NCBI GenBank assembly: GCA_963822905.1
Contig: CAWGJF010000003.1
Span: 620,001 to 684,000 of the forward strand
Direction of reading: 5' to 3'
DNA: 64,000 bases
Source of the DNA: CAWGJF01 sp963822905
GTDB taxonomy: Bacteria > Bacteroidota > Ignavibacteria > Ignavibacteriales > Ignavibacteriaceae
Both the position numbers and the translations under genes were made by a program. Numbering within the stretch: position 1 is the stretch's first letter; each line of letters begins with the position of its first letter. Shown piece by piece: positions 43,525 through 53,342 of this stretch. The notes beneath the pieces are model-generated. The model was not told the DNA's origin, ran no database searches, and saw only the letters and a program-made list of their open reading frames with translations.

Positions 43525-43995
43525 TTATTTCCAATCTCCAAGTGATTTTCTGATGTCCAAAATCTTTCCAATGTGATAAGCATTGTGCTCAATTATCAGG
43601 AGGATTTCCCTGAGGTAAGTATGCTCTTTTGTATGTGGAATTATTGAAAGCAGATCTATGTTTTCATCTTCTGTAATTTTAATTGCTTTATCCAAATCAG
43701 AAAGAAATCCATTGAGGGAATTATTCCATTCACTATCCGACACAGTGTCCTTTTTCGTTGGCCAGTAATTTGTTGGCCATTCGGGAGACTTCCAGTTAGC
43801 ATCCAGCATATAATTAATTATGTCTTCCTGTGCAATCCGCAAATGTTCCAGTTCTTCCCAGACTGAATGCGTTTTTTCATTGATCTTTAGATTTCTTTTT
43901 TTTGGATTAACATTTTTTAATGCTTCTTTGTACGGAACAAAAGCATTTCCGCCTTTTAATGATTTTATTAAGTGATCTCTTAAAATATCATTCAT
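43525..43995 (-). CDS. DinB-like four-helix protein
   Basis: A 156-residue DinB/YfiT-type protein. Candidate metal-binding histidines are in the second helix (WEELEHLRIAQEDI) and near the C-terminus (EHNAYHIGKIL). Members are metal-dependent, often thiol-transferases, with unclear substrates. It is 4 bp from the thiamine-binding-family gene. Confidence 0.8.
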   Translation of the reverse strand: MNDILRDHLIKSLKGGNAFVPYKEALKNVNPKKRNLKINEKTHSVWEELEHLRIAQEDIINYMLDANWKSPEWPTNYWPTKKDTVSDSEWNNSLNGFLSDLDKAIKITEDENIDLLSIIPHTKEHTYLREILLIIEHNAYHIGKILDIRKSLGDWK

Positions 43996-44021
43996 ATATA
44001 TTTTCCTTTAAAGATTTTAGA

Positions 44022-44969
44022 TCAGATCAAAGCGAACCCTTTAAGAATAACAATTCCTGCGGCAATTGTAAAGACTGAGCCTATTGTGCTGATTAAAACG
44101 ATATTACCAGCTAGTCTGCTGTTTGCACCCATTGCTTCTGCCATTATAAAACTTACAATCGCAGTTGGACAGGAAAATAAAACAAACATTATTCCGAGAT
44201 CAACACCTGTGTATCCTATTTCATAAGCACCAAATGTCAGCACTAATGGTATCAGAATTATTTTAATGGCAGATGAGGTGAAAGCGAGTCCCGAAGCTTT
44301 TTTTATGTTTGCAAAATTTAAAGAACCACCGATTCCGACAAGGGCAAGTGGCAATGCAATATCGGAAAGAAAACCTCCGGTTTGGGTAATCATATCCGGT
44401 ATTTTAATCTTGAAATATGAAAACGGGATAGCAACAATTACAGCAACGATTAGCGGATTAAAAAGAATATCTTTGAATATACTTTTGTAGTTTGCTTTTT
44501 TTTCTTTGCGAAGTGGAACAGTTAAAATAACAACAGCAAGAATATTATATAAAGGAAGAATGAATGCGAGTACCAAAGCCGCTTCACCTAAAGCCTGGTT
44601 TCCGAAGAGCTTTGATATGATTGCAAAACCTACAATTGCATAGTTGCTTCTGAATGCCCCCTGAACAAATACACTAAGATTTTTTCCATCTTTGATAAAC
44701 GGGATTGATGAAATCCAAATAATAAAAAAACTTATTGTAGTTGAAATCAATATATAACTTATTTGCTTTACATCAATTGCCAGGCTTAAATCAATAGTGC
44801 AAATGTTGAAGAAAACTAAAGCCGGTAGTGAAACCGTAAAAACAAATCTGGAAGTTATATCAACGAAATTTTCGTTGATGACATTCAGTTTCATGATGAT
44901 GTAGCCTAAGGCAACAAGTAGGAAAACAGGCGCAACGACATTTCCGGTGAAAATAATATTGTCGATCAT
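44022..44969 (-). CDS. AEC family transporter
   Basis: A 315-residue, ten-helix permease of the auxin efflux carrier family. The N-terminal VAPVFLLVALGYIIMKL and the central FRSNYAIVGFAI and PLALVGIGGSL patterns are typical. Bacterial members export organic acids or similar. It overlaps the methyltransferase gene (ATGA). Confidence 0.85.
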   Translation of the reverse strand: MIDNIIFTGNVVAPVFLLVALGYIIMKLNVINENFVDITSRFVFTVSLPALVFFNICTIDLSLAIDVKQISYILISTTISFFIIWISSIPFIKDGKNLSVFVQGAFRSNYAIVGFAIISKLFGNQALGEAALVLAFILPLYNILAVVILTVPLRKEKKANYKSIFKDILFNPLIVAVIVAIPFSYFKIKIPDMITQTGGFLSDIALPLALVGIGGSLNFANIKKASGLAFTSSAIKIILIPLVLTFGAYEIGYTGVDLGIMFVLFSCPTAIVSFIMAEAMGANSRLAGNIVLISTIGSVFTIAAGIVILKGFALI

Positions 44970-45580
44970 TTGATTGCGATGCCTTCATACATAAAACCAT
45001 GAGTTTTTAATACTTCTGTATCAATGTAATTTCTGGATTCTAAAAATTTGAAACCTGCATTCTCAATTAATAATTTTATATCCCTGTTGAGATTACAGCC
45101 ATCTGCAAATACTTTTTGAAATGGATTTAATCTGTTCTGCCATTTTTGGATTTTCAGATCTTCGTGTAAACCATGCTCATGGAAGAAAAATCTGCCATTA
45201 TTTTTTAGTACCCTGAAAATTTCCAGTAATGCTGAATCGATATTTTTTATACTGCAAAGCGTATAAGTACTCACAACACAATCAAATAATTCTTTTTCAA
45301 ATGGTAGTTTTTCACTATTCAGAACTTTGCTTTCGATTTTAATTTTGCTTTCAGAAATTCTTCGTAAAGCTTTCTTATTCATACCCGGATTTTTATCCAC
45401 AGTTACGATTTTATTAATTGAAGCTGGGTAATGTGGCAGGTTCAATCCTGTTCCAAATCCGATTTCCAGTACTGAGCCGCTTACATTTTGAAGCATATTT
45501 TTTCTACCCTCGCGAATGTGTGGTCTGTCCATAGAATAATCATAAAAGAATGGGATTAAAACGTTGGAATAGAAACCCAT
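44966..45580 (-). CDS. Class I SAM-dependent methyltransferase
   Basis: A 204-residue methyltransferase with the SAM motif I VLEIGFGTGLNLPHY (about residues 36-50), acidic VTVDKNPG, and FDCVVSTYTLCSI for motif IV. It resembles Methyltransf_11/UbiE-type enzymes; substrate unknown. Its ATG shares a base with the stop of the thioesterase gene, so the three genes 44022-46011 form a tight operon. Confidence 0.85.
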   Translation of the reverse strand: MGFYSNVLIPFFYDYSMDRPHIREGRKNMLQNVSGSVLEIGFGTGLNLPHYPASINKIVTVDKNPGMNKKALRRISESKIKIESKVLNSEKLPFEKELFDCVVSTYTLCSIKNIDSALLEIFRVLKNNGRFFFHEHGLHEDLKIQKWQNRLNPFQKVFADGCNLNRDIKLLIENAGFKFLESRNYIDTEVLKTHGFMYEGIAIK

Positions 45581-46011
45581 TAAAAAATCTCATCAACTTT
45601 TTGTTTGAATTTTGTTGGAGTAGGGAGGAGTTTCTTATTTTTAAAGTCGAAGAATACGATACCGGTTTTTGCTAATGCAATAATTTTTCCGGTTTTATTA
45701 TTACTGATTTTATAAACGAAATCACAGCCAACTTTTGTAAAATCAGTAACATTTAATTCTATTAATAATTCATCTCCTATAAATCCCTCTGATTTATATT
45801 GAATTGCAGCGTCATTCATTATAATTCCGGCACCTTCGGTATCAAGTTCTGAATAACCAAAAGAATTCAAAAACTGTACTCGTGTATCATGACAGATCGA
45901 AAGAACCCTATCATTGCTTAAATGTCCGGCATAGTTTACATCGTAAACTCTGACCTGCATTATAGTTTTAAAAATAAATTTTGCTGGAAGTTCAATTTTA
46001 ACTCTTGCCAT
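45580..46011 (-). CDS. Acyl-CoA thioesterase (4HBT hotdog family)
   Basis: A 143-residue single hotdog-domain protein. It has VRVYDVNYAGHLSNDRVL with the catalytic aspartate/glycine-histidine region, and YKSEGFIGDELLIEL. It matches YbgC/FadM-like thioesterases. Substrate unknown. Confidence 0.82.
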   Translation of the reverse strand: MARVKIELPAKFIFKTIMQVRVYDVNYAGHLSNDRVLSICHDTRVQFLNSFGYSELDTEGAGIIMNDAAIQYKSEGFIGDELLIELNVTDFTKVGCDFVYKISNNKTGKIIALAKTGIVFFDFKNKKLLPTPTKFKQKVDEIF

Positions 46012-46053
46012 ATTCGTGGTTTCCCCGGATTTGATAGAAGTTAATTTTAAAGT

Positions 46054-47358
46054 CTAAGCTATCTTATGCACCATAATGGATTCATCAAAACCTTTAACAT
46101 TTACATTCCCAAGTGAAACCGGTTTTTGTCCATCAAAATTGATTTTATTTGCAGCATCATCAGAGATGAGGATTGAGGAATTAAATTCTTTATTCAATTG
46201 TTCAATCCTGGATGCTAAAATAACTGTGCTTCCAATTACCGAATATTGTTTTCTTTCTGAGGCACCAACGTTTCCTGTAATCACTTCACCGGAATGAATT
46301 CCAATTCCGATTTTTGTACAAGGGATTTGTTTTGATTCATTTTTTTCCCGCAGTAATGAATGAATTTCAATTGCTGCGTCATAGGCATCCTGGCAATAAT
46401 TTTCTCTTTGAAGCGGTGCCCCGAATGTTGCCATAAAACCATCACCAAGAATTTGGTTTACAATACCTCCGTGCTTATTAACGCTATCAATCATAAACCC
46501 AAGAACCTGGTTTTGATAATTATTAATTTCAAACGGTGTTTTACCATCGCTGTATTTTGAAAAATCTCTTATATCGAGAAACATTATACAGGCTTCTCTT
46601 GTCCGGCTTTCTATTGACATTTTATTTTCGATGAATTCATCTACAATTTCTTTTGAAACCTGCTGACCAAAAATCCTTTTTAGTTCTTCCCGCTCAGCAA
46701 GAGCTTTGTACCCGGTAATAAAATTTCTTTTAATTCTTTCGGCAATTATTCCACACACAACACTCACCATAAATAACAAAGCTGCTTTTGCACCGTATAT
46801 ATAAATAGTATTAAGAATAGCAAAATCACCGGTGTGGATGGTAGAATCTTTAAATAGATAAGCAAGAATTAAATACTCAATTGATATAGTTGCCCCGGCT
46901 AATAAGCAAAGTTTATAATCGAGTTCGAAGATTGGCAGAACCAAAAATACAAAGTAGAGAAAAACAACCGGGCTTATTAAAGAAATTGACGGATTGAAAA
47001 CGAGACCGAAAACTATAATCAAAACTGTAGGAATACTTGATTCGAAAAAAACATTCATAAAAGAAAATACCCGGTATCTCGCAATACCCATTTTCTTTCT
47101 CGTGCTCTGCATTTTTTGAACGAGAATAGACCTGATTATGAAGGCAGCAACAATGAGAATGAACCACTGGAAAGTGGTTCCGAGGTTTTTTTCAATTGAT
47201 GTGAGGACAAAAGAATCTATTAATGAAGCGATAAGAACAATAGTAAGAATAACAGCAATTAGTATCTCTTTAATGCGTTCGCCTTTAAGCTTATCCTTAA
47301 AGATAAGCTCTTCAAATGCTTCTTCGACTTTCATTGAATGCGAATGAATATTGTACAT
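46054..47358 (-). CDS. Class III adenylate/guanylate cyclase with membrane domain
   Basis: A 434-residue protein with six membrane helices (about residues 30-205) and a C-terminal cyclase catalytic domain. The domain has the metal-binding aspartates in MFLDIRDFSKYSD (about residue 263) and ILGDGFMATFG (about residue 307), and the transition-state-type IGIHSGEVITGNVGA. The product is probably cAMP. It lies 9 bp downstream of the efflux operon and may be read with it. Confidence 0.88.
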   Translation of the reverse strand: MYNIHSHSMKVEEAFEELIFKDKLKGERIKEILIAVILTIVLIASLIDSFVLTSIEKNLGTTFQWFILIVAAFIIRSILVQKMQSTRKKMGIARYRVFSFMNVFFESSIPTVLIIVFGLVFNPSISLISPVVFLYFVFLVLPIFELDYKLCLLAGATISIEYLILAYLFKDSTIHTGDFAILNTIYIYGAKAALLFMVSVVCGIIAERIKRNFITGYKALAEREELKRIFGQQVSKEIVDEFIENKMSIESRTREACIMFLDIRDFSKYSDGKTPFEINNYQNQVLGFMIDSVNKHGGIVNQILGDGFMATFGAPLQRENYCQDAYDAAIEIHSLLREKNESKQIPCTKIGIGIHSGEVITGNVGASERKQYSVIGSTVILASRIEQLNKEFNSSILISDDAANKINFDGQKPVSLGNVNVKGFDESIMVHKIA

Positions 47359-47367
47359 TATTGAAAT

Positions 47368-48498
47368 TTACTCAAGCCGTTTTTTAAATCTTAATGAACT
47401 GAAGAACAATATACTTACTCCCATTAAAAAGAGTATAATTGTTTCGGGAATTAGTTGCATAAATCCCGAACCTTTTAAAACAATATCCCGTAATATCGTA
47501 ATAAAATATCTTAATGGAATAAGATAAGTTATATATTGAATCCATTGCGGCATATTTTCAATTGGGAATGCAAAACCTGATAGGTAGATCATAGGTAAGA
47601 GTATTCCGAATTGTGCAATCATCATTGCCTGCTGCTGAGTTTTTGAAATAGTGGAAATAAAAAGTCCAAGTCCCAGAGTTGACAACACGAAAAGTGAAGA
47701 GGCAAATAATAAAAATATGAAACTGCCTTTAATTGCTATTCCAAACCAAAATACCATAACAGCATTTACGAGAAGAATATCAATAAAACCGAAGATAACA
47801 AAGGGAACCAGCTTGCCGATGATGAGTTGAAAAGGTTTTATTGGCGTTACAATTATTTGTTCAAGTGTACCGATTTCTCTTTCTTTAACAATAGCCATTG
47901 CCATAAGAATGGTTGTGATTACAAGTAGAATTAGTCCGGCAATACTTGGAACCATAAAATTCCGTGTTTTTAATTCAGGGTTGTACCAGACTCTTATTTC
48001 CGGTTGAATAGTTCCGGCAATTGATATTTTCCTTCCGGATTTATCGGCAATTTTAAGTAAAATACTTTTTGAAAATTTTGTAACTATTCCCTGCACATAT
48101 CCTAAAGCAATAGATGTTTTATTTCCATCCGATCCGTCAAAAATTAATTGCAGTGGTGATGTTTCATGTCTGCCGATGTTTTTTTCAAAATCATCAGGAA
48201 TTATTACGGCAAGCAGAATATCTCCATGATTAATTTCTTCATTAACCTGATCATAGCTTTTTGAATAAGAATAAACTGAGAAGTATCCTGAGCTTTCAAA
48301 TGATTCGATAAATTCCCTACTTGTTGCACTTTTATCATGATCCAGCACAGAAATTTTAATATTGTTCAGATCGAGGTTTGCTGCATATCCAAGGAACAAA
48401 AGCTGTATGATAGGTGCAATGAAAACTATTCTAAATAATTTCTTATCTCTTTTAATCTGCAGAAACTCTTTAATTATTATATGTTTGATTGTTTTCAT
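47368..48498 (-). CDS. ABC-2 type permease (YbhR-like) of the efflux system
   Basis: A 376-residue permease: an N-terminal membrane helix after IIKEFLQIKRDKKLF, a large extracytoplasmic loop (about residues 45-170) and five C-terminal helices with IVKEREIGTLEQI, the ABC-2 signature. It is the partner of the permease at 48514-49644, as YbhR is with YbhS. Last gene of the drug-efflux operon. Confidence 0.88.
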   Translation of the reverse strand: MKTIKHIIIKEFLQIKRDKKLFRIVFIAPIIQLLFLGYAANLDLNNIKISVLDHDKSATSREFIESFESSGYFSVYSYSKSYDQVNEEINHGDILLAVIIPDDFEKNIGRHETSPLQLIFDGSDGNKTSIALGYVQGIVTKFSKSILLKIADKSGRKISIAGTIQPEIRVWYNPELKTRNFMVPSIAGLILLVITTILMAMAIVKEREIGTLEQIIVTPIKPFQLIIGKLVPFVIFGFIDILLVNAVMVFWFGIAIKGSFIFLLFASSLFVLSTLGLGLFISTISKTQQQAMMIAQFGILLPMIYLSGFAFPIENMPQWIQYITYLIPLRYFITILRDIVLKGSGFMQLIPETIILFLMGVSILFFSSLRFKKRLE

Positions 48499-48513
48499 TT
48501 TTACACTAATAGT

Positions 48514-49644
48514 TTAAATCGCTCTTGTTTTTCTTCCGATTAGAGTTGACAGTGTTAGAAAAACAAATGCAAAAATTAATAGATAAATTATCTGCGGCCA
48601 GAAGGCTTCCACACCAACTCCTTTAAGAATAATATCACGAAGAATAACGACATAAAATTTTGCAGGTGTGATATTCGTAAGAACCTGAACGGGTACCGGC
48701 ATACTTTCTATCGGAAATATAAAACCGGAAAGTATTACTGCAGGAAGCATCGAAACCAATGTCGCTATTTGAAAAGCAACTTGCTGTGAATCGGAAATAG
48801 TTGAAACAAAAATTCCAAGATTCAAAGCGGCAAAAAGAAATATTAATGTCGTTATAAAAAGGAGAAGATAGCTTCCCCTAACCGTTATGCCAAACAAAAT
48901 GTGTCCGGCGATTAAAACCATTGCCGAAATAATTAATGAAATTAAAGTATATGGTAGTGTTTTTCCGATGAGTAATTCCATATAAGAAATGTGTGAAACA
49001 TTTATTTGTTCAATTGTTCCTCTTTCCTTTTCCCTGACGATTGAGAGTGCAATTGAAATAACTGCCGTTATAATTAATATAAATGCAATAAGACCGGGAA
49101 GCAGGAAGTTGGTTGAGTTTAAATCAGGATTAAACCAGAACACCGGCTGTGGATCAATAGGCACATAAGGTTTTATTCCGTTAACAGCCATTACTTCTTT
49201 GGTAAATTTTTGTGAAAAAGAATTCGTGGCTGAGTTCATATAATTAATAATAATTGAAGCTGAATTTGCGTTTATTCCGTCTACAAGAATCTGAACTTTT
49301 GCCACCTCTCCTGAATAAAGTTTACGAGACATATCCTGTGGAAAAACAATAACACATTGGGCTTCACGTTCATCTAATATATTCCTGATTTGGCTTTCAT
49401 CATTTATAGATCCAACAACATCAAAATATTCTGAGCTGGTTAAGCTGTTAATAAATTCCCTGCTTAGTTCTGATTTTTCCTGGTCGTAGACAACTAATTT
49501 TATATGATGAACATCGAATGTGATGGCATAGCCGAATATTCCAAGCAGAATTATCGGGAATGCAAACAGAACAAAAAGCATTCGCACATCTCTGCTCAAT
49601 TGTCTGAATTCTTTAATTGATAATGCTAATACTCTACGAATCAT
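48514..49644 (-). CDS. ABC-2 type permease (YbhS-like) of the efflux system
   Basis: A 376-residue permease with the same layout as its neighbour: RRVLALSIKEFRQLSRDVRM, a periplasmic loop, five C-terminal helices and VREKERGTIEQINV. The ATG at 49644 overlaps the end of the ATPase gene by 11 bp and is preferred over an upstream in-frame ATG (49683) that would add a hydrophobic, basic leader. Confidence 0.88.
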   Translation of the reverse strand: MIRRVLALSIKEFRQLSRDVRMLFVLFAFPIILLGIFGYAITFDVHHIKLVVYDQEKSELSREFINSLTSSEYFDVVGSINDESQIRNILDEREAQCVIVFPQDMSRKLYSGEVAKVQILVDGINANSASIIINYMNSATNSFSQKFTKEVMAVNGIKPYVPIDPQPVFWFNPDLNSTNFLLPGLIAFILIITAVISIALSIVREKERGTIEQINVSHISYMELLIGKTLPYTLISLIISAMVLIAGHILFGITVRGSYLLLFITTLIFLFAALNLGIFVSTISDSQQVAFQIATLVSMLPAVILSGFIFPIESMPVPVQVLTNITPAKFYVVILRDIILKGVGVEAFWPQIIYLLIFAFVFLTLSTLIGRKTRAI

Positions 49645-50581
49645 TTTTCTTATTATCTTTCTCAAGAAGATGAATAAAAACATCTTCGAGTGTTGGAATT
49701 ATTTTATCAATTCTTTTTACTTCAATTTGATTTTCTGAAAGAACAGAAGTAATCTGGCTTTGATCTTTGAACCTTTCATTTACAAGAAGATGAAGGTTAT
49801 TGCCAAAAATGGAAGTCTCATCAACAAAATTTTGTGTCGAAAGTAAATTCATTGCATCAACAACTTTGTCACACTCAATTTCGAAAATCGGATTGGTGAT
49901 ATAATTTTTCTTTAACTCTTCTGAACTTCCTTCTGCTGTTATTTTACCAGCATTGATTAAGATAATGTTGTTGCAGTATTCAGCTTCTTCCAGGTAATGA
50001 GTCGTTACAAAAACGGTTGTACCTTCGTTTGACAGATCATTTATTAATTCCCAGAAGTTTCTTCGTGATATCGGATCAACACCGCTTGTTGGTTCATCGA
50101 GGAAAACAATTTCAGGTTTGTGAATAACTGCTGTCCCAAGTGCAAGTCTCTGCTTAATCCCGCCGGGCAGGGAACCTGTCATTAAGTTTTCTTTCCCTTT
50201 TAGATTAGCAATTTCGAGAACCCAGTTTTTTCTTTCTGTGAATTTTTCCCCATCTAATCCATAAACACCGCCAAAGAAATTAATATTTTCAATTACAGTA
50301 AGATCATTATAGAGAGAAAACTTCTGTGACATATACCCGATATTACTTTTTACTTTATCTGGTTGTTTCATCACGCTGTAACCTCCGACTAATGCATCAC
50401 CAGAAGTTGGAGCCAGAATTCCGCAAAGCATTCTTATTGTTGTTGATTTCCCGGCACCGTTTGCACCGAGAAATCCAAACACTTCGCCTTTCTCAACATT
50501 AAAAGAAACATTATCAACAGAAGTGAAGCTGCCAAATTTTTTTGTAAGATTATTTACTTCGATTGAGTTCATATTTTTCAA
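49634..50581 (-). CDS. ABC transporter ATP-binding protein (second ATPase)
   Basis: A 315-residue ATPase: Walker A GANGAGKST (about residues 39-47), Q-loop MSQKFSLYND, signature LPGGIKQRL and Walker B IVFLDEPTSGVD. Its start overlaps the tolC-like stop (ATGA). Together with the ATPase at 51908-52823 it corresponds to the two halves of YbhF, which is a single double-ATPase in E. coli. Confidence 0.92.
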   Translation of the reverse strand: MKNMNSIEVNNLTKKFGSFTSVDNVSFNVEKGEVFGFLGANGAGKSTTIRMLCGILAPTSGDALVGGYSVMKQPDKVKSNIGYMSQKFSLYNDLTVIENINFFGGVYGLDGEKFTERKNWVLEIANLKGKENLMTGSLPGGIKQRLALGTAVIHKPEIVFLDEPTSGVDPISRRNFWELINDLSNEGTTVFVTTHYLEEAEYCNNIILINAGKITAEGSSEELKKNYITNPIFEIECDKVVDAMNLLSTQNFVDETSIFGNNLHLLVNERFKDQSQITSVLSENQIEVKRIDKIIPTLEDVFIHLLEKDNKKNDS

Positions 50582-51888
50582 TAGATTTTTCTGCCAATCG
50601 CTTTTTGTAGTGTTAAACCGGCAAGCTGAAAATCGACAAGCGCATTGGTCAAATTTGTTTTTGCCTGAACGAGAGAAACTTCAGCATCGATCAGGTCTGT
50701 GCTGGTAGCAACCTGTGCTTCATATTTTTCTTTTGTTATCCGGTAGTTTTCATCGGCTTGTTCAACTGCTTTTTTGCTAATCGTAATTCGGTCATATGCT
50801 TTTGAATAATTCAGGTAAGAACGGTAGATTTCTACTTTAACTGCATCATTTAGGATTTGCAGATTATTTTCAGTCTGAACTTTTATCTGTTCTGCTTGTG
50901 AAGTTTGTGAAGAGTTAAAACCCCAGTTCCACAAATCCCAGCTTAATGTTACCCCGGCATCCCAGGAATCATTAAACTCATCTTTCAAAGGTTGGTAACG
51001 TTGGTTTGGTCTATTGTAATAAAAATTTCCAAACAGATAAACATTCGGGTACCAGTTTGAACTGGATGCACTTACGCCTTCATCGGAAGCCTTCAAACGA
51101 TACTCAACTGATTTAAGTTCATCTCTTTTTTCCCTTGCTTCAGATATTAATTTATCAGGATCATAATCAATTTTTTCCGAATCAATGTCAGGCGTTTCAA
51201 TATCAGAATTAGTACTCAAATCGATTCCGATTACTTTGTTAAAATTTATTTTTGCCAATTCGAGATTGTTTTTTGCATCAACTAAATTCAATTCAGCATT
51301 TGAGGTTTGAACTTCCAGTTTTAATAAATCGTTTTTCGTAACAAGTTCATTCTTAAAAAAGTTATTGGTCTCTTCTAAATGGTTATTTGCCAAATTCAGA
51401 TTTTCATCAGCCAGGGTTTTTAATTCTTTAGCTTTATAAAAATTCCAGAATGCAGATTGAATTGTAAGTGCATAATTATTTACGTCACTGTTATACTGCA
51501 ACTCTTCTGCCTGGTTATTGTATTCCGCTGCACTTTTTAAGGATGAAAGCCTGAATCCTGTAAAAAGCGGTTGGTTTAATGAAAGCCTGACTCCATAATT
51601 ATTAAGTATTGCATCCTGAATTTTTATTGGCTGGGGAAAAATCGGTGTTTGAATTTGAAATGCAGGTACGTCACTTAGTCTTGTGTAACTTGCTGCAAGA
51701 CTCAATCTTGGTAACATTTGAGAAGAGAACTCAGTGATCTTTGAGTCCGAGCTGACAACTTTTGATTTCGATATTTTTAATTCTTTACTGTTCTTTAATC
51801 CTGTTGAAATACTCTCTTCAAGTGTGAACGTTTGTGATAGTGAAATGAAATTCAGGATTAAAGTGATTGCAATTATTAATTTTTTCAT
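50578..51888 (-). CDS. tolC: TolC-like outer-membrane efflux protein
   Basis: A 436-residue protein with a signal peptide (ending ISLSQ), then the OEP layout of long amphipathic helices and two beta-strand regions (SLAASYTRLSDVP, GVRLSLNQPLFTGFRL, NVYLFGNFYYNRPNQ). It provides the outer-membrane channel for the ABC/HlyD system. It sits between the two ATPase genes. Confidence 0.9.
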   Translation of the reverse strand: MKKLIIAITLILNFISLSQTFTLEESISTGLKNSKELKISKSKVVSSDSKITEFSSQMLPRLSLAASYTRLSDVPAFQIQTPIFPQPIKIQDAILNNYGVRLSLNQPLFTGFRLSSLKSAAEYNNQAEELQYNSDVNNYALTIQSAFWNFYKAKELKTLADENLNLANNHLEETNNFFKNELVTKNDLLKLEVQTSNAELNLVDAKNNLELAKINFNKVIGIDLSTNSDIETPDIDSEKIDYDPDKLISEAREKRDELKSVEYRLKASDEGVSASSSNWYPNVYLFGNFYYNRPNQRYQPLKDEFNDSWDAGVTLSWDLWNWGFNSSQTSQAEQIKVQTENNLQILNDAVKVEIYRSYLNYSKAYDRITISKKAVEQADENYRITKEKYEAQVATSTDLIDAEVSLVQAKTNLTNALVDFQLAGLTLQKAIGRKIY

Positions 51889-51907
51889 TTTTAGATTCCT
51901 TTAAGAT

Positions 51908-52823
51908 CTAACTTGCTTGTTTTACTAAATGAATAAAAACGTTTTCCAGTGATGGTGTTATTAACCTGTGATTGAAAACATGAATTGAGTTTTCTTTCAG
52001 AAGTGATTCTATTTTAGTATAAACTATTTGATAATCAGGCAGAATCATATTAACTCTATCGCCAAACAGTTGAACCTCATATTTGAAATTTTCTTTTAAT
52101 AAATGAAATGCTTCCCTTGTTTTATCACATGCAATCTCCAGTACATCCATTTCAATCGAATCTTTTATTTTTGCCGGTGTATCCAGGCTTATGATCTTTC
52201 CCTGGTCCATTAATGCTACACGGTTGCATCTTTCTGCTTCGTCCAGATAGGGAGTTGACATAAAAATTGTAATCCCCTCACTGGTCAGGTTTGAAAGAAT
52301 TTTCCAGAAATCTCTTCTGGAAACGGGATCGACACCTGTTGTAGGCTCATCAAGAAATAAAATTTTTGGTTTGTGAATAAGACTACATGCAAGTGCAAGT
52401 TTCTGTTTCATTCCGCCGGAAAGATTATCTGCAAGTCGTTTTCTGAACGGAGTCAGTCTTGTAAATTCGAGAAGTTCATTTCTTCTTTCCTGATAGTTTT
52501 TCACACTATGAATATCCGCAAAGAACTCGATGTTTTCATAGACAGTCAGATCACCATAAAGAGAAAATTTTTGAGAAAGATATCCAACCTGGTTTTGAAT
52601 TTCTTTTTTCTTTTTCTTCAAATCGAAATCCGAGAACTTCAATGTTACCTGCATTGGGTTCAATCAAACCGCAAAGTGTTCTGATTGTGGTAGTTTTTCC
52701 TGCCCCATCGGGTCCTACAAGACCAAACATTTCACCATGCTGAATGCTTAAATTTATTCCATCTACTGCTATTATGTTGCTGTAATTTTTTTTAAAGTTC
52801 TCTATGTTTATGGCGTTTTCCAT
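51908..52823 (-). pseudogene. ABC transporter ATP-binding protein (first ATPase), frameshifted
   Basis: Two overlapping frames together make one ATPase. The N-terminal frame holds Walker A GPDGAGKTTT and shifts after EVLGF near 52627, where one extra base (GGATTTCG instead of GGATTCG) breaks the frame. The rest has Q-loop LSQKFSLYGD, signature LSGGMKQKL and Walker B ILFLDEPTTGVD. The 916 bp length is 305 codons plus one base. Unless it is a sequence error, the N-terminal and C-terminal parts are separate and the ATPase is inactive. It has the same operon role as the ATPase at 49634-50581. Confidence 0.85.
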
Positions 52824-52887
52824 GCGATTTCAAGATTTCAAAATTGAAAGATTGCAAGATTAATTTTTAATGATTTCATTTTTTGAA

Positions 52888-53310
52888 TTAACTGATTTTT
52901 ATTATTTGAAGAATAAAAGATTTAACAGTTTTTAGTTTTTCACTAGCGGAGTAATTCTGCAAGTATTTTTTGAAGTTTGCAATTTGGGTTATAATATTTA
53001 CCGCATTTTGATAATTGTTGTCGAATTCTTCTTTTGAAATATATTCCAGATCCAGAGCAACATATAACATTGATCTGACTTCACCAGCAGAACCTTTTGA
53101 ATATCCTAAAAAGTTTCTGAATTCCTTATTATTATCCCTTTCAAATCCTTCTGAAATATTATTCATAATTGAAACTGCTGCTCGTTGTATCTGGTCTTTT
53201 AAACCAAAATCTTTTTTGAATTTTTCAAGCGAGGTTAATTCGTAAATTGATTTAACAAATTTTCTTGTATCTTGCCATACTTGTAAATCCTCAAATCTTT
53301 TAACTTTCAT
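52888..53310 (-). CDS. Four-helix-bundle protein (23S rRNA intervening-sequence type)
   Basis: A 140-residue S23/IVP family protein. It starts FEDLQVWQDTRKFVKSIYE and has QIQRAAVSIMNNISEGFER and FLGYSKGSAGEVRSMLY, the family's diagnostic pattern. These proteins are encoded in 23S rRNA intervening sequences and also stand alone in many Bacteroidota, and in diversity-generating retroelements as accessory proteins. Function unknown. Here it interrupts the efflux operon between the HlyD and ATPase genes. Confidence 0.88.
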   Translation of the reverse strand: MKVKRFEDLQVWQDTRKFVKSIYELTSLEKFKKDFGLKDQIQRAAVSIMNNISEGFERDNNKEFRNFLGYSKGSAGEVRSMLYVALDLEYISKEEFDNNYQNAVNIITQIANFKKYLQNYSASEKLKTVKSFILQIIKIS

Positions 53311-53342
53311 TTCAGTTTTTTCAAATTAAATTTTGTAATCTT

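Noticed and set aside
52888..53310. Diversity-generating retroelement based on the four-helix protein
   Set aside because: No reverse transcriptase gene or template/variable repeat pair was seen nearby.
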